A stretch of DNA of 64,000 nucleotides from Candidatus Barnesiella excrementigallinarum (GCA_019114445.1 DXFL01000017.1:1-64000); one strand, 5' to 3'; shown: positions 52,709 to 63,967, numbered from the stretch's first letter. Notes: generated from the sequence alone by a model not told the origin. Made by a program: numbers and translations.

Positions 52709-54075
52709 TTCGCCTCCACGATTGATGCTATTTCGGGGAGCAAACGATCTATATCGCCGGCTCCCATTGTCAATAAAATGTCAAAGTTACACTCTTTTAT
52801 TCGTTCTAACAACTTTTCGCGCAAACAAAGTTCTTTATTCCTGCACGTTATCTTGTCAAAAATAATTTTCGAAGTCACACCCGGTATAGGTTCTTCACGT
52901 GCCGGATAAATATCCAGCAAAAAGAGTTCATCGGCCAACGACAACGCCTCGGCAAAACTATCGGCAAAATCGCGGGTGCGACTGTACAGATGAGGCTGGA
53001 AAATAACCGTAAGCTTGCGACCGGGATAAAGAGCCTTTACCGAACGAATGCTGGCCTTCAACTCATCGGGGTGATGGGCATAATCGTCGATCATCACCCT
53101 ATCGGGACGTTTCACCCAAAACTCGAATCGCCGTTTGGCTCCCTGAAACGAGGCCATCGCCCGCCGCATATCGTCGGCTTCTACACCGTTCAGCCGGGCA
53201 ATAGCCATTGCCGCCACGGCATTCTCGATATTTATTTCGACAGGTACCCCCAACTCTATATCGGTCACAACCCCGTCGGGAGCGACAAAATCGAAAACAA
53301 TCGTCCCATTTCCCACCCGGATATTCGTAGCGTGGAAATCCCCGCCGTCACGTGCCGAATAGGTATAAAGTTTCACTCCCGGCTGAATCCGGGGCACTAA
53401 CTTAATCCCTTTTTTCATCACCAAACACCCCCCCGGTTGTATCAAGGAGGTAAAATGAGCAAAACTCTCCAAATAAGCCTCTTCGGTACCGTATATATCC
53501 AAATGGTCGGGATCGGTGGCCGTCACCACAGCCATATAGGGGTGCAGCCAATGGAACGAACGGTCATACTCGTCGGCCTCGATAATTGTATAGGGCGATG
53601 ACTCCGACAAGATGAGGTTGCTGTCGTAGTTGCGGAGTATGCCTCCCAAAAAGGCATTGCACCCTATGGGCGACTCGTGGAAGATATGGGCCGCCATACT
53701 CGATGTCGTAGTCTTTCCATGCGTACCGGCAAAACACAATCCTTTGCTCGCACGAGTAATCAAGCCCAATAATTCGGCTCGTTTCACCACTTTGAAACCA
53801 TGTTCCCTGAAATAGGTCAGCCCCGCATGAGTTGCGGGAATAGCAGGGGTATAGACAACCAGCGTGGTTTCGGGGTCCCGGCAATAATCGGGAATCAACT
53901 CCACCGATTCGTCGTAAACAATTGCCAAACCTTCGGATTGCAACTGAGCCGTCAACGGCGAGGGGGTACGGTCATATCCGGCTACCCGATAACCTTTCGA
54001 CAAAAAGTAGCGAACCAGCGCGCTCATACCTATACCGCCGGCTCCTATAAAATAAAGGGAAGTATATTGTTTCAT
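52705..54075 (-). CDS. murC: UDP-N-acetylmuramate--L-alanine ligase
   Basis: A 456-residue ATP-dependent ligase that adds L-Ala to UDP-MurNAc, starting the peptidoglycan peptide. Motifs: IGAGGIGMSALVRYFL (UDP site), GTHGKTTTSSM (ATP loop), EADEYDRSF, and DDYAHHPDELKASI. Full length. It overlaps murG upstream and ftsQ downstream by 4 bases each. Confidence 0.97.
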   Translation of the reverse strand: MKQYTSLYFIGAGGIGMSALVRYFLSKGYRVAGYDRTPSPLTAQLQSEGLAIVYDESVELIPDYCRDPETTLVVYTPAIPATHAGLTYFREHGFKVVKRAELLGLITRASKGLCFAGTHGKTTTSSMAAHIFHESPIGCNAFLGGILRNYDSNLILSESSPYTIIEADEYDRSFHWLHPYMAVVTATDPDHLDIYGTEEAYLESFAHFTSLIQPGGCLVMKKGIKLVPRIQPGVKLYTYSARDGGDFHATNIRVGNGTIVFDFVAPDGVVTDIELGVPVEINIENAVAAMAIARLNGVEADDMRRAMASFQGAKRRFEFWVKRPDRVMIDDYAHHPDELKASIRSVKALYPGRKLTVIFQPHLYSRTRDFADSFAEALSLADELFLLDIYPAREEPIPGVTSKIIFDKITCRNKELCLREKLLERIKECNFDILLTMGAGDIDRLLPEIASIVEAK

Positions 54076-55184
54076 TTTCTATCGGCTATATCAAAAATTA
54101 TATCGGCTATCCGTGCCGCCGAATCGCGTTGCGCCAACGACGCAATCGCCCGGCTCATGGAGAGCAATGCCTCTTCGTCGTGAATCATAGAGAGCGCACA
54201 AGGCATCAGCCGTTGCCGAGCCTCGGCATCCCGGACTAAAATGGCAGCACCTTTCGACGACAAAGCCTCGGCATTTTTGGTTTGATGGTCCTCGGCCACA
54301 TTGGGCGAAGGTACTAATATGGCCGGCTTGCCCAGCAGGCACAACTCCGAAATGGAACTGGCGCCGGCACGCGAAATCACCAAATCGGCGGCTTTATATG
54401 CCAAATCCATGCGGGCAATGAATGGCATCTGCTTCACACACACCGGATTTCCCGCTACCTCCAAAGCCTGTTTGGCTTGCTCGTCGAACCGTTTACCGCA
54501 TTGCCATATCAACTGAACGCCGCTTTTGGCTATTTCGGGAAGCGACTCTACCACTGCCCGGTTCAAGGTCAAGGCGCCCAAACTGCCGCCAATCAGGAGA
54601 ATAACCTTTTTATGCGGGTCGAGGCCAAACGACTCACACGCTTCGGCCCGGCTCAACGAAGTATCGCACAAATCCTGCCGCACCGGATTCCCCGTAAGGG
54701 TAATTTTTTCGGCCGGGAAGAACCGCTCCATTCCCTCGTAGGCCACACAAATAGCCTTGACTTTCGAAGCCAGCAATTTATTGGTTACTCCCGCATAGGA
54801 ATTCTGTTCCTGAATAAGCGCCGGCACACCCTTGCGGGTAGCCGCCCACAACGTAGGGCCGCTGGCATAACCGCCCACACCCACAGCTACATCGGGCTTG
54901 AACTCCCGCACAATACGGCGAGCCATACGCAGGCTCTTCCACAACCGCCACAACACCTTGACGTTAGCCAACAGATTGCTGCGATTAAATCCGCTCACGG
55001 GCAAACCTTTGATGGTATATCCGGCTGCCGGAACCTTCTCCATCTCCATTCGATTTTCGGCACCGACAAACAAAATCTCCGAATCGGGGCTTTCTGCCTT
55101 TATCGCATTGGCAATGGAAATTGCCGGGAAGATATGACCTCCGGTTCCACCGCCACTAATCAATACTTTTATTGCACGTTTCAT
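54072..55184 (-). CDS. murG: UDP-GlcNAc--lipid I N-acetylglucosaminyltransferase
   Basis: A 370-residue membrane-associated GT28 enzyme that adds GlcNAc to lipid I, making lipid II. G-loops: GGGTGGHIFPAISIANAI and GGSLGALTLNRAV; acceptor loop VGVGGYASGPTLWAA; and the UDP-GlcNAc site ISRAGASSISELCLLGKPAILVPSP. Full length. 8 bases separate it from ftsW. Confidence 0.97.
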   Translation of the reverse strand: MKRAIKVLISGGGTGGHIFPAISIANAIKAESPDSEILFVGAENRMEMEKVPAAGYTIKGLPVSGFNRSNLLANVKVLWRLWKSLRMARRIVREFKPDVAVGVGGYASGPTLWAATRKGVPALIQEQNSYAGVTNKLLASKVKAICVAYEGMERFFPAEKITLTGNPVRQDLCDTSLSRAEACESFGLDPHKKVILLIGGSLGALTLNRAVVESLPEIAKSGVQLIWQCGKRFDEQAKQALEVAGNPVCVKQMPFIARMDLAYKAADLVISRAGASSISELCLLGKPAILVPSPNVAEDHQTKNAEALSSKGAAILVRDAEARQRLMPCALSMIHDEEALLSMSRAIASLAQRDSAARIADIIFDIADRK

Positions 55185-55192
55185 ATCACTCT

Positions 55193-56488
55193 TTATGCTA
55201 AATTCGTAGGATTGGCCGCTTGCAAATCGTCCGGCAAATTATTCTCTCGTTCTGTTTTTATCTCGCTTCCCGAATCTTTTACGGCATAACGGCTCACGCT
55301 CAACATCACCCCAAAGGCAAAACTAATCATCCAAATAGAGGTTCCGCCCTTGCTGATTAAGGGCAACTGTTGCCCCGAAACCGGGAAAACCCCCACCACA
55401 ATAGCCATATTGAACAGCGCTTGCAAAACAATCATTACCGCCATTCCCATCACCAGCAATGCGGGAAATGCTTTCGTACACCTACGGGCTATCAATCCCG
55501 CCCGGGCAAGAATCATCAAATAAACCAGCAAAAGCCCCACGCCGCCAAAGAGGAATCCCAAATCCTCGATGATAATGGCATAGATATAGTCCGAGAAGGC
55601 CAACGGTAACCGCGAAGCCTCCCGGCTGTTTCCGGGACCCACACCGATAATCCCACCATGAGCCATCGCCATGGCAGCCCGGTGTTCCTGCAAATTGTCC
55701 GAGGTGGTTGGTTTTTCATATTCGGGTGTAGAGTCGAAAAAATCGTCCAACCGACTTTTCCAAGTAGAAATTCGTATGGGATGATCCGACTTTTCAGCCC
55801 CTTCGCCCTGAGCGACCACCTCTTGTGTATCGGGTTTCCCCCCGACGCCTTCGCTTATCAAGTCCTTCGCCTGCATGGTGGCAAGCGCCAAAACAACATA
55901 TACCAAAAATATACCCAACAGTTTGTACAACTCTACACCACCTATCAGCATCATGCACAAACTTATTCCTATAAACAACAAGGTGTTTGTCAGCCCTTGC
56001 GTAACCAGCAATGCACTGAAAACCGTCACCAGCCCCACGACCCACAGCACGCCTTTCATCTCCACGCCTCGCTTTATCTGCGATTTGGCCAGCACCGTAG
56101 CCATAGCTAAGACGATCGTAATCTTGGCAATTTCCGAACCTTGTATCGAAACGCCCAACAGGGTGATAGACCGCTTGGCACCATTTATCACATCGCCCCA
56201 AAAGAGGATACTGATAAGCAGTACAATCGATAACGGTATCATCAAATAGGCCAATCCCTTGAACCACTTATAATGAATATAGGAAGTAAAATAGGTAATG
56301 AAGAAACCCGAAAACAGAAACAGAATATGCTTCATGATAGGCGAATAGACATCACCTCCCGTAATCTCCCGGCTTATCGCGCTATAAACCTCGACTACCG
56401 AAACGATATACAGGATAATGATGATTCCCCAAATATACGGGTCGCTTCTTCTTTGCTCTCGTTTTAATGCTGCTACTTCCATAAACAA
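55193..56488 (-). CDS. ftsW: lipid II polymerase FtsW
   Basis: A 431-residue SEDS-family inner-membrane glycosyltransferase for septal peptidoglycan. About ten membrane segments; family motifs include HILFLFSGFFITYF, GVSIQGSEIAKI, and GVFPVSGQQLPLISKGGTS near the C-terminus. A long loop (about 215-275) between TM7 and TM8 is expanded and charged. It is encoded next to its partner enzymes and 3 bases after murD. Confidence 0.95.
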   Translation of the reverse strand: MFMEVAALKREQRRSDPYIWGIIIILYIVSVVEVYSAISREITGGDVYSPIMKHILFLFSGFFITYFTSYIHYKWFKGLAYLMIPLSIVLLISILFWGDVINGAKRSITLLGVSIQGSEIAKITIVLAMATVLAKSQIKRGVEMKGVLWVVGLVTVFSALLVTQGLTNTLLFIGISLCMMLIGGVELYKLLGIFLVYVVLALATMQAKDLISEGVGGKPDTQEVVAQGEGAEKSDHPIRISTWKSRLDDFFDSTPEYEKPTTSDNLQEHRAAMAMAHGGIIGVGPGNSREASRLPLAFSDYIYAIIIEDLGFLFGGVGLLLVYLMILARAGLIARRCTKAFPALLVMGMAVMIVLQALFNMAIVVGVFPVSGQQLPLISKGGTSIWMISFAFGVMLSVSRYAVKDSGSEIKTERENNLPDDLQAANPTNLA

Positions 56489-56491
56489 CGC

Positions 56492-57841
56492 TTATAATGC
56501 CCGAACACAGGCTTTAAACTGCTCTCCCCGGTCTTCGTAACTTTTGAATAAATCGAAACTGGCACAACAGGGCGACAACAACACCGTATCGCCCGGCGAC
56601 GCCAACGCATACGATTTGTTAACCGCTTCCTGCATAGACCGGGCCTCGGTGATATAAGGAACTTTCCCCTCGAAAAAGGCATGGAGTTTGCTGTTGTCCA
56701 CTCCCAAAAAGACCAAAGCCTTCACCTTATCCCGAACCAACTGTTCTATTTCGGTATAATCGTTGCCTTTGTCCTTGCCTCCCAAAATAAGCACCACCGG
56801 GGTTTTCATGCTCTCCAACGCATACCAACACGAGTTGACATTCGTCGCTTTCGAGTCGTTGATAAATTGCACCCCGCGTACCGAAGCGACCCGTTCAAGC
56901 CGGTGTTCCACCGACTCGAAATCGCTCAACGCCTTGCGTATAGACTCTTTTTTCACGTTCAGCAAACAGGCCGACAGACCGGCTGCCATCGAATTGTATA
57001 AATTGTGCCGCCCGTGAAGCGAAAGTTCGTTGGTATCCATAGTCAACCTCTCCTCAGGCGTGTCGATAGTCAATTCCCCATGTTCGGTATAAGCCTGAGT
57101 GCCGGGTTCGTGAGTTTCGGCAAACGGATACCGTTGCGATTTAAGGGAGAGGTGCGACAACTTCTCGGAAATCACCGGGTCGTCGTTCCAATAGATAAAC
57201 GCATCCTCCTCTGTTTGATTGCGTATAATGCGGAACTTGGCGTCGACATAATTCTCCATCTTATAATCGTAACGATCTAAATGGTCGGGAGTTATGTTCA
57301 ACAACACCGCAATATCGGCCTTGAAGTCGTACATATTGTCCAACTGGAAACTGCTCAACTCAATCACATAATAATCGTAGTCGCACGTGGCCACTTGCAA
57401 CGCCAAACTTTTTCCCACATTGCCTGCCAGCCCTACTTTCAAGCCGGCGCTTTTAAGTATATGATAGGTAAGAAGCGTGGTAGTTGTCTTTCCGTTACTG
57501 CCGGTAATACAAATCATGCGGGCATGGGTATAGCGTCCGGCAAATTCTATTTCGGAGATAATAGGAATATGGCGTTCGCGCAAGGCAACAATTACCGGAG
57601 CTTTATCGGGGATACCCGGACTTTTTATCACTTCGTCGGCATTCAATATCGAATCGAGGGTATGTGTCCCCTCTTCCCACGCAATACCATATTGGTTGAG
57701 CTGTTCCTTATACTTGTCCTGAATCGACGACATATCCGAGACGAACACATCGAACCCTTTCACTTGTGCCAGTACGGCAGCTCCGGCTCCGCTTTCTCCG
57801 GCGCCCAACACTACAATTCGTTTTTTCTTTTCCATATACAA
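56492..57841 (-). CDS. murD: UDP-N-acetylmuramoyl-L-alanine--D-glutamate ligase
   Basis: A 449-residue Mur ligase that adds D-Glu. Motifs: VVLGAGESGAGAAVLAQ, GSNGKTTTTLLTYHIL, LNITPDHLDRY, HRLERVASVRGVQFINDSKATN, and LSPCCASFDLFKSYEDRGEQF. Full length. 9 bases after mraY, 3 bases before ftsW. Confidence 0.97.
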   Translation of the reverse strand: MYMEKKKRIVVLGAGESGAGAAVLAQVKGFDVFVSDMSSIQDKYKEQLNQYGIAWEEGTHTLDSILNADEVIKSPGIPDKAPVIVALRERHIPIISEIEFAGRYTHARMICITGSNGKTTTTLLTYHILKSAGLKVGLAGNVGKSLALQVATCDYDYYVIELSSFQLDNMYDFKADIAVLLNITPDHLDRYDYKMENYVDAKFRIIRNQTEEDAFIYWNDDPVISEKLSHLSLKSQRYPFAETHEPGTQAYTEHGELTIDTPEERLTMDTNELSLHGRHNLYNSMAAGLSACLLNVKKESIRKALSDFESVEHRLERVASVRGVQFINDSKATNVNSCWYALESMKTPVVLILGGKDKGNDYTEIEQLVRDKVKALVFLGVDNSKLHAFFEGKVPYITEARSMQEAVNKSYALASPGDTVLLSPCCASFDLFKSYEDRGEQFKACVRAL

Positions 57842-57850
57842 AGGACCTTT

Positions 57851-59116
57851 CTATCGCATTTTCAGCGTCACTATCGTAAATGCTGCAAGCATGATACACA
57901 CAATCCAAAACCGAACGACGATTTTCGATTCGGGCACTGCCTGCAACGGTTTTTGTATCAAAGCATTTATTCCTGCATTTCCCGGTTTCTGGAAGTGGTG
58001 ATGCAATGGGGTCATCTTAAATACCCGACGTCCCTCGCCATACTTCCGCTTGGTCATCTTGAAATAAGCCACCTGAATCATCACCGACAAATCTTCCACA
58101 AAGAAAATGGCGCACAAAATGGGAATGAGCAACTCTTTGTGAATGCACAAGGCAAAAACAGCAATAATACCGCCCAAAGTAAGGCTGCCCGTATCGCCCA
58201 TAAATACCTGTGCGGGGAAGGCGTTGTACCACAAGAACCCGATAGTCGCACCCATAAAGGCACTGGCAAATACCACCAACTCCTCGCTGCCCGGAATATA
58301 CATTATATTAAGGTACGAAGCATACGCAATGTGGCCCGACAGGTACGCCAATATTCCCAACGTCAATCCCATAATCGCCGAAGTTCCTGTGGCAAGGCCG
58401 TCGAGGCCGTCGGTAAGATTAGCACCATTCGACACAGCCGTCACCACGAAAATCGTCAACAGGATAAAAATAATCCACCCGCCGGTTTGCGCGTGTTCGC
58501 CCAAGAAAGGGACCAAATCGGCATAATCGAGGTTGTTGTTCTTAAAAAACGGTATGGTTGTTTGGGTCGACTTGATATTCTCCGATTCATACTTAATGAC
58601 TTCGGTCTCGGTGCCGGGTGTTTGCACCGCTACATTTTCCCGGATAACCACATCGGGGCTCAAATACAGTGTAAGGCCCACGATAAGGCCGAGGCCCACT
58701 TGCCCCACGATCTTGAATTTACCGTGCAATCCCTCCTTATCTTTTTTGAAAACTTTGATATAATCGTCGAGAAATCCTATGGCTCCCAGCCAAACGGTGG
58801 TGACCAGCATCAGTATCATGTAAATATTTCCCAGCCGACCCACCAACAAACAAGGAATCAAAATGGCGATAATGATAATAATGCCTCCCATCGTGGGGGT
58901 ACCTTTCTTGGCCATCTGTCCCTCCAACCCGAGGTCTCGTACAATTTCGCCAATTTGCAAAAGTTGCAACTTGTTGATAATACGTCGGCCGATAATGGTG
59001 GCAATGAACAGAGATAATATAAAAGCTACTCCCGAACGAAACGATATGTACGAGAACAAACGGGCTCCCGGCAAATCGAACGACGATTCGAGATATTGAA
59101 ATAAATAATATAACAT
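57851..59116 (-). CDS. mraY: phospho-N-acetylmuramoyl-pentapeptide-transferase
   Basis: A 421-residue polytopic enzyme that makes lipid I on undecaprenyl phosphate. Motifs: [10 protein letters not shown], the catalytic aspartates in FLDDYIKVF and [10 protein letters not shown], and HHHFQKPG. E. coli MraY has 360 residues; the extra ~55 residues are mostly in one periplasmic loop (about residues 160-205, [18 protein letters not shown]...), an insertion seen in Bacteroidetes enzymes. Confidence 0.97.
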   Translation of the reverse strand: MLYYLFQYLESSFDLPGARLFSYISFRSGVAFILSLFIATIIGRRIINKLQLLQIGEIVRDLGLEGQMAKKGTPTMGGIIIIIAILIPCLLVGRLGNIYMILMLVTTVWLGAIGFLDDYIKVFKKDKEGLHGKFKIVGQVGLGLIVGLTLYLSPDVVIRENVAVQTPGTETEVIKYESENIKSTQTTIPFFKNNNLDYADLVPFLGEHAQTGGWIIFILLTIFVVTAVSNGANLTDGLDGLATGTSAIMGLTLGILAYLSGHIAYASYLNIMYIPGSEELVVFASAFMGATIGFLWYNAFPAQVFMGDTGSLTLGGIIAVFALCIHKELLIPILCAIFFVEDLSVMIQVAYFKMTKRKYGEGRRVFKMTPLHHHFQKPGNAGINALIQKPLQAVPESKIVVRFWIVCIMLAAFTIVTLKMR

Positions 59117-59145
59117 AGTGCTTTGCTTGTTTTCCTGTTTTTATA

Positions 59146-60627
59146 CTATGCCTTTTCCTCGGCAAACAATTTCTCTACCTCTTCCTTGTCATCGAAATGG
59201 TGCTTTACGCCCTCTATCTCCTGATAGTCCTCGTGACCTTTCCCGGCTATCAACACCACATCGCCGGCTGCGGCAAACTGCGTGGCGGCACGAATAGCCT
59301 CCCGACGATCTACAATAGCAAGCGTCTTGCGGCGTTGTTCGGCATCCAGCCCCTCCAACATATCGTTGAGAATATCGTTGGGGTTTTCGAACCGGGGATT
59401 ATCCGAAGTTAGAATCACCCTGTCGCTCAGGTTCACCGCTTCGCGAGCCATCATGGGCCGTTTCCCCTTATCCCGGTTTCCACCGGCGCCCACTACCGTG
59501 ATAATGGATCCTTTACCACCCAATACATCACGGATAGAAGTCAATACATTGTTCAACGCATCGGGCGTATGGGCATAATCGACAATAGCCGTATAGCCTC
59601 TGGACGAATGGAGGGTTTGGAATCGACCGGCCACCGGCACCAACAGGCTCATTTTGCACAACACCTCGTCGGGGTCGCACCCCAACAGGCAAGCGGCGCC
59701 ATAGACAGCCAACAGGTTATAGGCATTGAACCTCCCCACAAACATCACCTCCACCTCTTTACCGTTGATCGCCAATGTCATGCCATCGATACGGCTCTCC
59801 ACGATTTTTGCTTTGAAATCGGCCATTGTCCGCAGCGAATAGGTGTGTTTCGAGGCTTGGGTATTCTGCAACATCACCATACCCGATTTATCGTCGATGT
59901 TCGTTAAGGCAAACGCCCCTTTGGGCAATCCGTCGAAAAACGACTTCTTGGCTTTCAAATAGGCCTCGACAGTCTTGTGATAATCGATGTGGTCCCGGGT
60001 AAGGTTCGAAAAAATAGCTCCGTTGAAATCAAGACCGGCAATACGGTGCTGGGCCGCCGAATGCGAACTCACCTCCATAAAAGCGTAGGTACACCCCGCA
60101 TCGACCATCTCGCGCAACAACCGGTGCAGGTGCAAAGGATCGGGGGTCGTATGGGTGGCAGGTACCGCCACGTTGTCTATATAGTTACAAACCGTCGAGA
60201 GCAGTCCCACCTTGTAACCAAACAGGCGGAACATCTCGTACAGCAATGTAGCCGTAGTGGTCTTTCCGTTCGTACCGGTAACTCCTACCAACGTCAGCTC
60301 TTTCGAAGGGTGGTCGTACCATGCCGAAGCCAACAACCCGAAGGCCACCGAACTGTCCTCGACACGAACATACATCACTCCTGCGACCAATTCATCAGGG
60401 AAACTCTCGCACACGATCACCGTCGCGCCCTGCGCGACAGCCTGGCCGATAAAGTTATGTCCATCGACCGTTACACCACGAACGGCCACGAAAAGATTAT
60501 CTTTTTTTACTTGGCGGGAATCCGACTCTACCCCCGAAACCTCGGTTACGGCTGCGCCCCGGCGCTCTATCACGCCTATCCCCGACAATAAATTTTCTAC
60601 TTGTTTCATATCTTCGTTATCAATCAA
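59146..60627 (-). CDS. murE: UDP-N-acetylmuramoyl-tripeptide ligase (meso-diaminopimelate-adding)
   Basis: A 493-residue Mur ligase adding the third amino acid. Motifs: [46 protein letters not shown]-like [19 protein letters not shown], and DNPR in [12 protein letters not shown], the signature for meso-diaminopimelate over lysine. The peptidoglycan is therefore predicted to be of the DAP type. 1 base after the PBP gene. Confidence 0.97.
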   Translation of the reverse strand: MIDNEDMKQVENLLSGIGVIERRGAAVTEVSGVESDSRQVKKDNLFVAVRGVTVDGHNFIGQAVAQGATVIVCESFPDELVAGVMYVRVEDSSVAFGLLASAWYDHPSKELTLVGVTGTNGKTTTATLLYEMFRLFGYKVGLLSTVCNYIDNVAVPATHTTPDPLHLHRLLREMVDAGCTYAFMEVSSHSAAQHRIAGLDFNGAIFSNLTRDHIDYHKTVEAYLKAKKSFFDGLPKGAFALTNIDDKSGMVMLQNTQASKHTYSLRTMADFKAKIVESRIDGMTLAINGKEVEVMFVGRFNAYNLLAVYGAACLLGCDPDEVLCKMSLLVPVAGRFQTLHSSRGYTAIVDYAHTPDALNNVLTSIRDVLGGKGSIITVVGAGGNRDKGKRPMMAREAVNLSDRVILTSDNPRFENPNDILNDMLEGLDAEQRRKTLAIVDRREAIRAATQFAAAGDVVLIAGKGHEDYQEIEGVKHHFDDKEEVEKLFAEEKA

Positions 60628-60628
60628 T

Positions 60629-62698
60629 CTATTCCAATTTCAATATCACGGTCGTGCCGGGCTGTATGGTCGCACCTGCGGGAACCGATTGCGCAACAAC
60701 GCGTCCCCGACCTTGAATATTTACATTCAAACCGGCCCTTTCCAGCATATACAAGGCATCGCGGGCTCCCATATCGCGCAAATCGGGCATACTGTCGCAC
60801 CCCGACTCGATGTCACAACAACGTGCCATATCGCCTCGAATACCCAAATGTTGAAGCACCTCCTTCGTGCCGGCTAAACTGCCTCGTAAAACCGACGGTG
60901 TATATACCCGAGTGGTATCGGTAGGAACCACGGTGGGAACATCGAGACGACCCATTGCATAAAGGGTTTCGGCAATCCGTTTCAACACGCCACCGCAATA
61001 GCGGCCGGCCGAAGGCATACCCGGCAGATCGGGTTTCCCCAACAGGACGATACACGAATATTGGGGATTCTCATACGGGAAAAATCCGCAAAAGGTAATT
61101 CGATAACGTGTTTCGTACTTCCCGTCGGCACCTATTGTCCGCACCGTCCCGGTCTTCCCGGCAATGGTAACTTTTTTCGAACGGGCCAAACGTCCCGTCC
61201 CGTCATCGTCATTTACGACAGTATACAACATATGCCTCAATGCCCTTGCCGTTTCGGGCTTGCAAGCCTGCTCCCTGATGTAGCTAAGGCCGAATATCGT
61301 ATCGCTTTTCCCCTCCCGCAGCAACTCTTTTACCAACCGGGGCTTGACAAACTTCCCGTCATTGGCAATGGTATTGTACAACGCCAGCGTATAGATAGGC
61401 GGTATTTTTGTCGTATAACCGTAAGACATACGGGTGAGGTTGATGCGGTCTTGCACCGTAGGTTTCAAATGACGTATCGTAGGGCGTACCGCTCCGGGAA
61501 TAAACAAATCGAAAGGCTCCATGAACCCTACCTCGTAAATACGCTGCACAAAACGGTCGGGATCACGCTCGTACCCCCGCAACGTAATTTCGGAGAGACC
61601 AATATTCGACGAATACTTCATGGCCTCGGTAGCCGTCATCGAAGCCCGCCCATGCGTATCGGTTATAGGGCGCACCCTTACCCCCGACGGATAATGGAAT
61701 ACACCATTGTGTCCGTTGATTATATCGTTGGGACGTACCACCCCGTCGTCCAAAGCGATCATCATCGACAACGGTTTCACTACCGATCCCGGTTCATAAG
61801 CCCGCACGGCATTGTTGACCGTTTCGACATACTCCCCGCCGGGAAGCCGCGACAAATTGGACATCGCCTTGATTTCACCCGTAGCTACCTCCATCACCAC
61901 GGCAACGGCAAACTCGGGTTGAGTTTCTGCAATTGTCTGCATCAAAGCCTGCTCGGTAATATCCTGTATGTCTATATCGATAGTCGTCTTTACGTCGAGC
62001 CCCCGTTGCGGTGGGTCGGAAATCCAATCGACCATACCGGTAGGGACCTGTTTCTTTATCGTTCGTCCGGGCACACCATACAACAAAGAGTCCAATGCTT
62101 TCTCCAAGCCGCTGCTGCCGTGAAAGGTCTCATTCAACCCGCCGACAGCCCGCGAAGCCATCGTACCGTAAGGTTTCTCGCGCTTAATGATTTTCTCTCG
62201 TTCGGGATTGATATAAAATCCCGAATATTTGGTTTTTTCGCGCAAAAACGGGAAGGTCTTCAACATCTCGTAATCCCCCACCGTAATCTCACGCAGCAAC
62301 ACAAAATAGCGTTTTTTCTCTAAAAAAGCCCTCCGCATGGCCCGTTCGTAAGTCGCCGCATTCTTTTCGGGAAAGTGCTGCTCCAACAGTTTGCACAACG
62401 CTTTCAAGCTATCGTTAAACAAAGCCTTGTCGAACTGAGGCACTTTGAAATCGATCAACGCCCGGTAATAAACCATGTTTGTAGCGAGAACTTCGCCATC
62501 TTGGGCCAAAATATCGCCCCGGTCGGGCATTACCTCGCGGGAAATGGAGAGAAGCGAATCGGCCTTCTTATTCCACTTATCGGCATGAATAATGCACGTG
62601 TCGGCTGCCTTGCGCATAATAGCGACACTAAAAATCAGTACCCCCACAATCACAAGGGCATATCGCAACAATATGTGAGTTTTATTTCTTGTTTCCAT
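60629..62698 (-). CDS. ftsI: septal penicillin-binding protein (FtsI/PBP3) with PASTA domain
   Basis: A 689-residue transpeptidase that cross-links septal peptidoglycan. One membrane segment (residues ~9-26), a PBP dimerisation domain, then the transpeptidase domain with Ser305-x-x-Lys308 (PGSVVKP), YSSN, and Lys515-Thr-Gly (AGKTGTVRT). A PASTA domain ends the protein (about 625-689, [23 protein letters not shown]...). The partner polymerase FtsW is in the same operon. Its start overlaps the ftsL end by 17 bases. Confidence 0.96.
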   Translation of the reverse strand: METRNKTHILLRYALVIVGVLIFSVAIMRKAADTCIIHADKWNKKADSLLSISREVMPDRGDILAQDGEVLATNMVYYRALIDFKVPQFDKALFNDSLKALCKLLEQHFPEKNAATYERAMRRAFLEKKRYFVLLREITVGDYEMLKTFPFLREKTKYSGFYINPEREKIIKREKPYGTMASRAVGGLNETFHGSSGLEKALDSLLYGVPGRTIKKQVPTGMVDWISDPPQRGLDVKTTIDIDIQDITEQALMQTIAETQPEFAVAVVMEVATGEIKAMSNLSRLPGGEYVETVNNAVRAYEPGSVVKPLSMMIALDDGVVRPNDIINGHNGVFHYPSGVRVRPITDTHGRASMTATEAMKYSSNIGLSEITLRGYERDPDRFVQRIYEVGFMEPFDLFIPGAVRPTIRHLKPTVQDRINLTRMSYGYTTKIPPIYTLALYNTIANDGKFVKPRLVKELLREGKSDTIFGLSYIREQACKPETARALRHMLYTVVNDDDGTGRLARSKKVTIAGKTGTVRTIGADGKYETRYRITFCGFFPYENPQYSCIVLLGKPDLPGMPSAGRYCGGVLKRIAETLYAMGRLDVPTVVPTDTTRVYTPSVLRGSLAGTKEVLQHLGIRGDMARCCDIESGCDSMPDLRDMGARDALYMLERAGLNVNIQGRGRVVAQSVPAGATIQPGTTVILKLE

Positions 62699-63044
62699 CT
62701 TGCTGTCCTATTTTCACAGGAGGAGTATCGGGTATTTCGAGGCCCAAATGTCTTTCGTTTACGAGAAAAACGATGCTGGAATGGCGAACCAACCCTTTAT
62801 ATCGAGCCATAGCACGTACCCGCTCGGTCTTTGCGCCCGACAGTTCGAAACGCAACTCCTTGATAGTCGAGACTTTTGTTTGGCAAACATATCGGTTGGC
62901 TATCGACAATAAAAAAAGAGCAACCACACAAACGATAAATTTCCAATGCGATTTAAAAAAATCCAATGAAAATATTCGTCCCTGTATGACCAATTTCAGA
63001 TATTTGACAAATCCTACTTTCTCTGCTTTCTCTTTTTTACCCAT
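62682..63044 (-). CDS. ftsL: FtsL-like cell division protein
   Basis: A 120-residue single-pass protein: cytoplasmic head (1-34), membrane segment (about 35-52, FIVCVVALFLLSIANRYV) and a periplasmic coiled-coil-like part (VSTIKELRFELSGAKTERVRAMARYKGLV). Sequence is too diverged for a direct match to E. coli FtsL, but size, topology and position between rsmH and ftsI define it. 2 bases after rsmH. Confidence 0.85.
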   Translation of the reverse strand: MGKKEKAEKVGFVKYLKLVIQGRIFSLDFFKSHWKFIVCVVALFLLSIANRYVCQTKVSTIKELRFELSGAKTERVRAMARYKGLVRHSSIVFLVNERHLGLEIPDTPPVKIGQQDGNKK

Positions 63045-63046
63045 AG

Positions 63047-63964
63047 CTACATTATTTTCTCTGCAATTCTCAACTTGGCGCTTCGCGATCTGGGATTACG
63101 CTCTATTTCTGCCTCATCGGGAACAATCACTTTATTGTTTACCGGGCGAAGCGGAGCATTTATCCGCCCGAAAAAATCCTGTTCGGCACGGCCTTCCACA
63201 TTGCCCGCCTTCATAAAATTTTTCACCATGCGATCTTCCAGCGAATGATAGGTGAGAACGACCAACCGTCCGCCCCCGGCCAGTAATTCGACCGACTGTT
63301 CGAGCAAACAACGCAAACTCTCCATCTCCCGGTTTACCTCTATACGCAAAGCCTGAAAGAGTTGGGCCAACTCTTTCTTCTCTTGCTTGCGATTGATATA
63401 AGGCCGCACGATTTCGAGCAGTTGCTCCGTCGTCTCTACCGGCGATACCGACCGCGCCGACACCACCGCCGAAGCTATACGGCGAGCACTTTTCAATTCG
63501 CCGTACAGGAAAAACAAATCGGCCAACTTCTCTTCGCTGTATGTCGCCAGCACATGAGCTGCCGTTTCGGTAGCCCGCCTGTTCATGCGCATATCGAGAG
63601 GCCCTTCGAACCGGAACGAAAATCCACGCTCCGAATCGTCAAAATGATGGAAAGACACCCCCAAATCGGCTAATATCCCGTCCACTTGCTCGACTTCGTA
63701 ATAGCGCATGAAATTTTTCAGAAACCTAAAATTGCTGTGCACAAACGTAAAGCGGGAGTCGTCGATGCTATTGCGACGGGCATCTTCATCTTGATCCAAC
63801 GAAAAAAGCCTCCCCTGTTCCCCCAACCGGCTCAAAATAGCTCGTGAGTGGCCACCGCCTCCGAACGTCACATCGACATAGGTTCCACCGGGCTTGATGT
63901 CAAGCCCGTCCATACACTCATCGAGAAGCGCAGGCACGTGATAAACAGGTAATTGCAATTCCAT
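63047..63964 (-). CDS. rsmH: 16S rRNA (cytosine1402-N4)-methyltransferase
   Basis: A 305-residue SAM-dependent enzyme that methylates C1402 in the ribosomal decoding centre. Motifs: HVPALLDECMDGLDIKPGGTYVDVTFGGGGHS, DGILADLGVSFHHFDDSERGFSFRFEGPLDMRM, ALRIEVNREMESL, and LTYHSLEDRMVKNF. The protein is complete; a GGAGGA lies 10 bases before its start at 63964. It opens the visible part of the dcw cluster. Confidence 0.97.
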   Translation of the reverse strand: MELQLPVYHVPALLDECMDGLDIKPGGTYVDVTFGGGGHSRAILSRLGEQGRLFSLDQDEDARRNSIDDSRFTFVHSNFRFLKNFMRYYEVEQVDGILADLGVSFHHFDDSERGFSFRFEGPLDMRMNRRATETAAHVLATYSEEKLADLFFLYGELKSARRIASAVVSARSVSPVETTEQLLEIVRPYINRKQEKKELAQLFQALRIEVNREMESLRCLLEQSVELLAGGGRLVVLTYHSLEDRMVKNFMKAGNVEGRAEQDFFGRINAPLRPVNNKVIVPDEAEIERNPRSRSAKLRIAEKIM

Positions 63965-63967
63965 CTA

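Noticed and set aside
57281-59017. Long plus-strand frame (578 codons) opposite mraY and the start of murD
   Set aside because: It is the antisense shadow of two well-identified genes, rich in His, Gln and Arg, with no motif or start context.
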